From Sphingomonas sp. (GTDB taxonomy: Bacteria > Pseudomonadota > Alphaproteobacteria > Sphingomonadales > Sphingomonadaceae), in the NCBI GenBank assembly GCA_013812805.1, contig JACCSV010000050.1:1-19759 (forward strand): DNA of 19,759 nucleotides. The letters run 5' to 3'. Position 1 is the first letter of the stretch, and each line of letters opens with the position of its first letter. This document shows, one piece after another, positions 15,431 to 19,759 of the stretch. A program made the position numbers and the translations under genes. The notes below the pieces were generated by a model. It did no database searches. It had not been told where the DNA came from and saw only the letters and a list, made by a program, of their open reading frames with translations.

Positions 15431-15912
15431 TATTCCATGTGATCGGGCTGGTAGCCGGGTGTCGGCATCAGCGAGACGAAAAATGATAGCGATGCTACCG
15501 CAACGATCCAGCTCAGGACCACCTTTGGAGCAATAGCATGTCCACGGGCCGTAAGCCATTGTCCCGGAAGGAATGAAAGCGCCAGCGGCAGAATGTAAAG
15601 CAGTTCCGCAGGTTGCGGCGAAAGCGACGCAAGAGCGCCGACCCACGCCCCTCCATTGAGCCCTGCCGCGATTGCCCAGGAATCGCGCAGCCCCCCGGGC
15701 ATAAATGCGAGCGCGGCGGTGGCGATAACGCTTAGCCAAGCGCCCGCGAAGACCGAGCTGCCGAGGTCGCCGGGCAAGCTTATTCCAGCCACCGTCGCCG
15801 CGATCACGATCAGCGCGGCAACGCTAAGCCAGGCGCCCCGGATGGACGCGAATGACAGCGCCAGCCCAACGCAGGCGCTCAACAGCGCCATCGGTAGGAT
15901 GCCGGCATTCAC
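15430..15912 (-). CDS. Polytopic membrane protein of unknown function
   Basis: I do not recognise the family. Read from a GTG at 15912, the product has 160 residues and about five hydrophobic segments (ILPMALLSACVGLALSF, LSVAALIVIAATVAGISL, LSVIATAALAFMPGG, LLYILPLALSFLPG and VVLSWIVAVASLSFFVSL), ending in a short acidic tail PGYQPDHME. The GTG overlaps the HupE stop (GTGA, 15909-15912), and its TAA overlaps the virB1 start. An internal ATG at 15891 is an alternative start. Its position suggests a second inner-membrane subunit working with the HupE-like permease; function is inferred from context only. A longer frame upstream is a shadow of hupE. Confidence 0.75.
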   Translation of the reverse strand: MNAGILPMALLSACVGLALSFASIRGAWLSVAALIVIAATVAGISLPGDLGSSVFAGAWLSVIATAALAFMPGGLRDSWAIAAGLNGGAWVGALASLSPQPAELLYILPLALSFLPGQWLTARGHAIAPKVVLSWIVAVASLSFFVSLMPTPGYQPDHME

Positions 15913-16556
15913 GGTGCCAGGACGCCGATGATGAACCACGCACCGAATGCCGCGATCACGCCGCCGGCGGTCCGAAGCGCTTCCGTGCCGGCAGGTAGAG
16001 TTTTGAGCATTCCGATCGCGATCCCGGCCAAGTGTAGCAAGCCGGTACATAGGATGAAGCCGGTGGTGTAGCCGACGGGGTCGGCGGCACCCGGGAGCTC
16101 GGTGCCGTGGGCGTAGCCGTGGAACAGCGCGAATATTCCGACGATGGCGCAGGCCACCGGGACCGATGCTCGCACCCCAAGCAGAATCATCAGGCCGAGC
16201 GTCAATACCGATGCTGCAACGCCAAGCTCGACGGAGGGGATTGGCAACGCGACCATTCCCGCCGCGGCGCCGCCGGCCATTGCGATCGGGAACAGCACCG
16301 GCAGCGCGATGATCAGCGGCCTGCCGAGAAACGCACCCCACAGGCCAACGGAGACCATCGCCAGCATGTGATCGAGCCCGAGCAGGGGATGTTGGAAACC
16401 GGCGACGAATCCGCCCGCGAGCCCGGTGCCGTCGTGGCCCCACGCGGGCATCGGGCGCAACAGCGCCCAAAGCAACGCAGCGAAAGCGATCGTACGCGCC
16501 GTGGTGCTGGTTCGCGCAGGATCGCGGGCACCATGGATCAAGGCGTCAGGTCGCAA
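15909..16556 (-). CDS. HupE/UreJ-family metal permease
   Basis: A 215-residue protein with a cleavable N-terminal signal (about 22-40, ending PAWG before HDG), then the signature HPLLGLDHMLAM (56-67) and VGLWGA (70-75), HGYAHGTELPGA (146-157) and TGFILCTGLLHLAG (165-178). HupE/UreJ proteins are inner-membrane secondary transporters for nickel or cobalt. No hydrogenase or urease gene is present, so the metal and its user are unclear. The start is TTG at 16556, supported by the ribosome binding site GAGAGG five bases upstream; no in-frame ATG precedes the signal peptide. It lies nine bases after the DUF4198 stop and overlaps the next membrane-protein gene by four bases. Confidence 0.88.
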   Translation of the reverse strand: MRPDALIHGARDPARTSTTARTIAFAALLWALLRPMPAWGHDGTGLAGGFVAGFQHPLLGLDHMLAMVSVGLWGAFLGRPLIIALPVLFPIAMAGGAAAGMVALPIPSVELGVAASVLTLGLMILLGVRASVPVACAIVGIFALFHGYAHGTELPGAADPVGYTTGFILCTGLLHLAGIAIGMLKTLPAGTEALRTAGGVIAAFGAWFIIGVLAP

Positions 16557-16561
16557 AACAG

Positions 16562-16567
16562 CCTCTC
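16562..16567 (-). promoter_or_regulatory. Ribosome binding site deciding a TTG start
   Basis: On the minus strand GAGAGG occupies 16567-16562, and the spacer CTGTT leads to TTG at 16556-16554. The motif partly overlaps the DUF4198 stop codon (16568-16566), so termination and restart are close. It supports TTG as the start of the HupE-type gene; no ATG alternative precedes the signal peptide. Confidence 0.6.
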
Positions 16568-17375
16568 ATCGCTTCGGGTAGCCGAAGGTGAGGCTGGAAA
16601 AGGTGGTGTCGAAATCGACTTGTGAGTCGTTCGCGACCGGTTCGCCCCACACTACATTCAAAAGCCACTCTCCGGTTGCGGGAATACGAAAGCTCGCTTG
16701 CCCCCTCCGGTCGGTCACCGCGACGGCCAGGGGACGCTCGTCGGCACCCAGGTTGGTTAGCTTCACGGTCGCGTTTGGCAGACGACGTCCGTTGTAGAGA
16801 ACATGCACCGGCAGCAGTCGGTTGGAGCCCAGTGTGTACGGGTTGCGGTCAGGGACAATTTCGAGCTTCAGTCCGATCGGCTTTGTCGCCAGCGTCTGGC
16901 CGGAAGCCGTCTGCCGACCGACCTGGATCAGCGATTTTGCGCGCCGGCTGTAGCGCTCGCGGCCCGCCTTGTTCATCGTTCCTGCCCGCTGGCGAGCCGC
17001 CAGGATGGCCGCAAGTCCTTCTTCCTTGGCGTAATCATTGAACCGCACCGGCGGCAGCTCCGAGAATGCGTAAGTGGTCTGCAAGCCGACGACGTGAAGG
17101 CCGGCAGGGGTGAATTTGGTGACAAAATCCGCAGCGCCGCTGCCGCGCAAGTCGCTGCGGCGATCGCTTCGGCCGCGCTCGAAAAAGTCGCCGAGCAAGC
17201 TGATTCGGTCGTTGTTGCTCCAGCGTTCGCGAAACTTGCCGTGACCCACCTGAAACGTGAACGGAAGCGCAGTGCCGGGTTCGACCTGAAACCGGATCGG
17301 CTGGATCCAGAAATCATGGGCGAGGACTGGCGCCGACACCAGCAGCAGCGAGAGCAAGGCGAAGCGCGGTTTCAT
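16566..17375 (-). CDS. DUF4198 periplasmic protein (metal-uptake-associated)
   Basis: A 269-residue exported protein: signal peptide cleaved after SAPVLA (about 19), giving a mature N-terminus HDFWIQP, typical of the DUF4198 family. The family was formerly named a periplasmic component of cobalt/nickel transport and is often found with metal permeases; a direct biochemical role is not established. The C-terminal region (about 190-255; LPVHVLYNGRRLPNATVKL, DRRGQASFRIPATGEWLLNVVWG) resembles the Ig-like/carboxypeptidase-regulatory fold seen in such proteins. The start at 17375 is chosen over an in-frame ATG twelve codons upstream because it has GGACAG upstream and begins directly with the signal peptide. 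It sits nine bases before the HupE-type gene. Confidence 0.85.
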   Translation of the reverse strand: MKPRFALLSLLLVSAPVLAHDFWIQPIRFQVEPGTALPFTFQVGHGKFRERWSNNDRISLLGDFFERGRSDRRSDLRGSGAADFVTKFTPAGLHVVGLQTTYAFSELPPVRFNDYAKEEGLAAILAARQRAGTMNKAGRERYSRRAKSLIQVGRQTASGQTLATKPIGLKLEIVPDRNPYTLGSNRLLPVHVLYNGRRLPNATVKLTNLGADERPLAVAVTDRRGQASFRIPATGEWLLNVVWGEPVANDSQVDFDTTFSSLTFGYPKR

Positions 17376-17407
17376 CAATATCTGTCCACGGTCTCGATTG
17401 GTTGGGA

Positions 17408-17438
17408 GCAAGCTATAAGCGCGCTATATCCGGCTTGC
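17408..17438. other. Inverted repeat in the gap between lipoprotein and DUF4198 genes
   Basis: GCAAGC at 17408-17413 and GCTTGC at 17433-17438 form a perfect six-base inverted repeat around a 19-base loop that includes AGCGCGCT, itself a palindrome. It lies in the 125-bp gap upstream of the DUF4198 gene, the only sizeable gap in the long minus-strand string. No T-tract follows, so an intrinsic terminator is unlikely; an operator or RNA processing site is possible. Confidence 0.3.
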
Positions 17439-17500
17439 CCGCGATTTTCGATGTCACTCCGATCAAACGTCACGAGGCATCTGCGCCGGGCGGTGCGCGG

Positions 17501-17749
17501 CTACCCGATCGGCTCGGGCTCGGTCGTGAACGACACCGGGTTCACGTCATTGGCGCTTACATTGGCCGGCTCGGAGTTGGGATCGGCTCGAAACGCCTCT
17601 CCAAACCCCTTGCCGAACTTGTCTTCCGCGCGACCCGATTCATCGGCGCGGGCGTCGAGAACAAGGGCGTCGCTGTCACTGTTTTTGTTACAGCTCGAAA
17701 GCGACGCCCCTGCGATTACCAGACCTACAAGAATAGTCAGTCTACTCAT
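17501..17749 (-). CDS. Small putative lipoprotein
   Basis: An 82-residue protein with a classic lipoprotein signal: hydrophobic segment 5-17 and lipobox LSSC with C20 as the lipidated residue. The mature part (about 62 residues) is acidic and asparagine/alanine-rich, with no recognised domain (DKFGKGFGEAFRADPNSEPANVS). The residue after the cysteine is N, so E. coli-style rules would predict sorting to the outer membrane. It follows the DUF4331 gene by 13 bp, so the two are likely co-transcribed. Because the operon further on lacks a virB7 gene, it could be asked whether this lipoprotein takes that place, but it is far from virB8-10 and does not look like VirB7. Confidence 0.75.
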   Translation of the reverse strand: MSRLTILVGLVIAGASLSSCNKNSDSDALVLDARADESGRAEDKFGKGFGEAFRADPNSEPANVSANDVNPVSFTTEPEPIG

Positions 17750-17762
17750 CTACAACGTTGGC

Positions 17763-19346
17763 TCACGGCCGATTCTGCGGCCGCGGGGAGCCGCGCAGCG
17801 CCGGGTTCAGATATGGGAACCGGTTCAACACCTCAGAGGCGTTGAGCGGTGCTCCATCGGTGTAGGCGACGAGCCCGGTCGGCGCGTCCGACGGCTGGCA
17901 GAGACCCAGATTGGTCGGGGTGCCGTTGATCGGAACGGGGTGGCACAAGCGCCCCATTGCGACGCGCAAAACGATGTCCACGACATCGTCACCCGGACGA
18001 CGGCCGTTGGGGAAGCCGGCGAGATCGTCGGCAACAACGCCCAATGTCCTTTGCGAACCCTGCGGCGTCGGATTGACCGCGGTATTCAGCCGCAGCATTT
18101 CCGATGGGGTTACCGAGGCTTGCTGGTTTAGAGTGGCGATGCCGGTCAGGAAGGTAGCTACCAGGTCGTTCCTCGGGAAGTTCGTCGGCGCCAGGGTCCT
18201 GAAACTCGTTCCCAGCGTAGCATTAACGGGCTGGCGGAACAGGACGTTGAGAATCTCCGGGTAGGTGGGATTCGTGACGTAGTCGGCAAGCGCTGTGTCG
18301 GCAGTTGGTTCGACCGCGTTGAACAGATCCTTCTGCGGCAGGCCGATCACGAGTTCGTTCACTAGCGGATTCCCGAGCCGCGAGACCTGGGTCAGGGCGC
18401 CGCCGACAGTTTCAGGCTCTTCATATGTCGGATTCGGGTTCAGCATTCGCGACTGCGGCAGACTTGCCGTGCTCCACACGCCGATGACTCCATTGCCGTT
18501 GCGAGTGACGCAGTTGATCGGAACCTCGATTGCGACGCTCGTAACATTGTAACGATTGATCAATTCCTGGTTATCTTCGCTCTGAGTGATGCCGCCAGGA
18601 AACGGCTGCCCGTTTCCATAGACCGGGTCATTATCGCCCTGGATAGGGATAAAATTGACGAGATCGAAGATCGGCCCGAGGTTGACCGCAAAGGCCTCCT
18701 CGCGCTGGCCGGCGAACACCCGTCCGGTGCTAGAACAGCCTGGAATGGAGACCTCGTAGATGTGCCGATCGGCATATGCCGGGTAGTTGGGAATGGTCTT
18801 GTTGCCGGCGTTATCGAAGGGCTTGAAGAGCGTTCCGGACGTGCTTGTGACGCGAGCACGATTGCCGGTACGACGATCGCCAGTCGTCTGGAAAACGGTA
18901 TAGGTTTCGAACTCACCCAGGTTAAGGTCGTTGACATCGGTAACCTGGCCGTCATGGCGCAGTGCGATCGGCAGGGTCTTGCCGCCGGCGGAGATCGTCC
19001 GTCCGCGCCCATTGTTACGAAGCCTGTTCTCGAAATCGAACTGGAAGGTGATGTCTTCAACAGCGTCGCCGTTGCTGTCGACGTGGATTTCATACACGGC
19101 GTCTTCGTCAAGCGTGTAGTAATTGGGTCCGCCGCCCGGCTCGTGATCCGGCTGGAAGTTGGAGATGAAGGTCACAAAACCGGCGCGGCCGGGTTCGTAG
19201 CTCCTGAATGCGTACAAGTCCGTATTGTCAACCTTCCGTAGCTCCGTGATGAACGGAGCCTCGCGGTGGCTGGAACTCAACACAGGAGTGGTTGCGGTGA
19301 TCAGCAAGGCAACGCCTGCCATTAATTGTACGCCCGTGCGAAGCAT
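17763..19346 (-). CDS. DUF4331 family exported protein
   Basis: A 527-residue protein with signal peptide (about 1-24, cleavage near PVLS) followed by SSHREAP (24-30), the hallmark start of DUF4331 proteins, then DNTDLYAFRSYEPGRAG (40-56) and FISNFQPDHEPGGGPNYY (60-77). Two cysteine-containing segments are visible (SIPGCSSTG and VPINCVTRNGNG), with two more cysteines near the end (GRLCHPVP and LGLCQPSD). The family is widespread and predicted extracytoplasmic; its function is not established. Start ATG 19346 has GGGAG eight bases upstream. It is first in the minus-strand string, and its codon and base use looks less GC-rich than the adjacent virB genes (my visual impression, not a calculation). 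The leader upstream is strongly structured. Confidence 0.88.
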   Translation of the reverse strand: MLRTGVQLMAGVALLITATTPVLSSSHREAPFITELRKVDNTDLYAFRSYEPGRAGFVTFISNFQPDHEPGGGPNYYTLDEDAVYEIHVDSNGDAVEDITFQFDFENRLRNNGRGRTISAGGKTLPIALRHDGQVTDVNDLNLGEFETYTVFQTTGDRRTGNRARVTSTSGTLFKPFDNAGNKTIPNYPAYADRHIYEVSIPGCSSTGRVFAGQREEAFAVNLGPIFDLVNFIPIQGDNDPVYGNGQPFPGGITQSEDNQELINRYNVTSVAIEVPINCVTRNGNGVIGVWSTASLPQSRMLNPNPTYEEPETVGGALTQVSRLGNPLVNELVIGLPQKDLFNAVEPTADTALADYVTNPTYPEILNVLFRQPVNATLGTSFRTLAPTNFPRNDLVATFLTGIATLNQQASVTPSEMLRLNTAVNPTPQGSQRTLGVVADDLAGFPNGRRPGDDVVDIVLRVAMGRLCHPVPINGTPTNLGLCQPSDAPTGLVAYTDGAPLNASEVLNRFPYLNPALRGSPRPQNRP

Positions 19347-19378
19347 GTCTTAGTCTCCCACTTTAAACCAAATACCAA

Positions 19379-19434
19379 GTCATCTGCCGCACCTTGGGGC
19401 GCCACAGGCCGTCGCGGTCAGATGACGCTCTGAC
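19379..19434 (-). promoter_or_regulatory. Structured leader with two mutually exclusive hairpins
   Basis: On the minus strand, 19426-19379 folds as one long imperfect hairpin: outer arms GTCATCTG/CAGATGAC (8 bp), one bulged A, CCGC/GCGG (4 bp), an internal loop, then CCT-G-TGG/CCA-AGG closing a CGCC tetraloop. That is about 18 pairs in 48 bases. Overlapping it, 19434-19417 forms a second perfect stem GTCAGA/TCTGAC with a six-base loop that uses the same bases as the outer arm of the first. Both cannot form at once. The distal hairpin ends about 33 bases before the DUF4331 start. Arms are seen directly; a regulatory role (riboswitch-like, attenuator or protein operator) is inferred. It matches no riboswitch class I recognise. 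Confidence 0.45.
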
Positions 19435-19479
19435 GGTTAGGTACGCTCCTACACCAAGCCGAGCAGACGAAATCCACAA

Positions 19480-19507
19480 ATGTTATTTTCGAGCTACGCG
19501 GCGACAA
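19480..19507 (-). promoter_or_regulatory. Candidate sigma-70-like promoter for the DUF4331-virB string
   Basis: Reading the minus strand, TTGTCG (19507-19502) is followed after 16 bases by TAACAT (19485-19480). Each hexamer matches the consensus at four of six positions. The predicted transcript would start near 19473 and have a leader of about 127 bases containing the two hairpins. This is a weak, eye-found match in an AT-richer patch. Confidence 0.3.
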
Positions 19508-19686
19508 ATTAATCCCCGTAACCGCTTGGCTGGCAGTCGAATTAGGCACTGGCCCAACTTGGTCCAACGCGGCGCTTTGCATCCTCCAGTTACCGCCCCG
19601 GCCGCCTCATCGCCCGTCGGAGGCGAATCGAGCCGCGAGCGCTGGCGCTTCCCTCGCGCGGCCACCCTGCTAAACCGCTCGGCTTC

Positions 19687-19759
19687 ATGGCCGAACCACA
19701 GCCCCATCTCTATCTCGTCGACGGATCGAGCTACATCTTCCGCGCCTATCACCGGCTAC
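19687..19759 (+). CDS. polA: DNA polymerase I, N-terminal start only (runs off right edge)
   Basis: The last 73 bases encode 24 residues starting MAEPQPHLYLVDGSSY and continuing IFRAYHRL. The LYLVDGSSYIFRAYH block is the conserved beginning of the 5'-3' exonuclease domain of PolA, which carries the first metal-binding aspartate (D12 here). DNA polymerase I fills gaps and removes RNA primers in replication and repair. It is divergent from the DUF4331 string. Only the first few percent of the gene is visible, so the call rests on this one motif; a stand-alone 5'-3' exonuclease of the same family cannot be excluded. Confidence 0.85.
   Translation, partial: MAEPQPHLYLVDGSSYIFRAYHRL

Larger units (their letters stand above)
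19347..19686. other. 340-bp intergenic region between DUF4331 and polA
   Basis: Divergent gap with no credible gene. From the DUF4331 side it holds the ribosome binding site, two overlapping hairpins (19379-19434) and a candidate minus-strand promoter (19480-19507) inside the locally AT-rich stretch 19470-19515. The polA side (about 19520-19686) is GC-rich; I found no convincing plus-strand promoter boxes or strong ribosome binding site there. An 89-codon minus-strand frame (19483-19752) overlaps the polA start and is rejected as a shadow. Confidence 0.6.

Noticed and set aside
16803..18131. A 442-codon plus-strand frame spanning three minus-strand genes
   Set aside because: No domain, crosses the gaps of real genes, and conflicts with signal-peptide-bearing products on the minus strand.
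19483..19752. An 89-codon minus-strand frame upstream of DUF4331
   Set aside because: It overlaps the polA start antisense, has no recognisable features, and would cover the putative promoter.
1..19759. CRISPR arrays, tRNA or rRNA genes, insertion sequences
   Set aside because: I looked for regular direct repeats with spacers, cloverleaf-type ends, and transposase motifs with terminal inverted repeats and saw none; a dedicated scan would be more sensitive.

Overview
The window looks like a chromosomal segment of a GC-rich alphaproteobacterium of the order Sphingomonadales. The evidence is the high GC content, frequent GTG/TTG starts and ATGA-type gene overlaps, and sphingomonad-like versions of housekeeping genes (tldD, nadB, polA). 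Nothing marks it as a mobile element: I see no transposase, integrase, relaxase, tRNA or attachment site. This is inferred from protein character, not from a database search.

Left part (1-3662): the 5' end of tldD (minus strand, running off the left edge) overlaps a small zinc-finger (zf-CHCC) gene. Divergent to these, an ABC-2-type ATPase gene overlaps nadB (L-aspartate oxidase) on the plus strand.

Middle regulatory block (3698-7217): a cupin/AraC-type activator on the minus strand is divergent from a plus-strand trio. The trio is two clearly paralogous Crp/Fnr-type regulators flanking a single-pass membrane protein of unknown function. The AraC promoter region carries an 11-bp direct repeat with a 21-bp period, a typical AraC-type operator geometry.

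Right part (7214-19346, all minus strand): one long, tightly packed gene string read from right to left. It begins with DUF4331, a small lipoprotein, a DUF4198 periplasmic protein, a HupE/UreJ-type metal permease and an unrecognised polytopic membrane protein. It continues without a gap into a VirB-type type IV secretion apparatus in the order virB1-B2-B3-B4-B6-B8-B9-B10-B11. Almost every junction is an overlap of 1-17 bp, including the one joining the metal-transport-like genes to virB1. No virB5, virB7, virD4 or relaxase gene is present, and none could fit between the genes.

Upstream of DUF4331 is a 340-bp intergenic region with a candidate sigma-70-like promoter and a leader that can form two mutually exclusive hairpins. 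polA starts on the plus strand at the right edge.

Most interesting reading (inference): an envelope channel derived from a T4SS, without the usual DNA-transfer or coupling parts, has been placed in the same transcription unit as an exported, possibly metal-related module. The unit may be controlled by a structured leader RNA.
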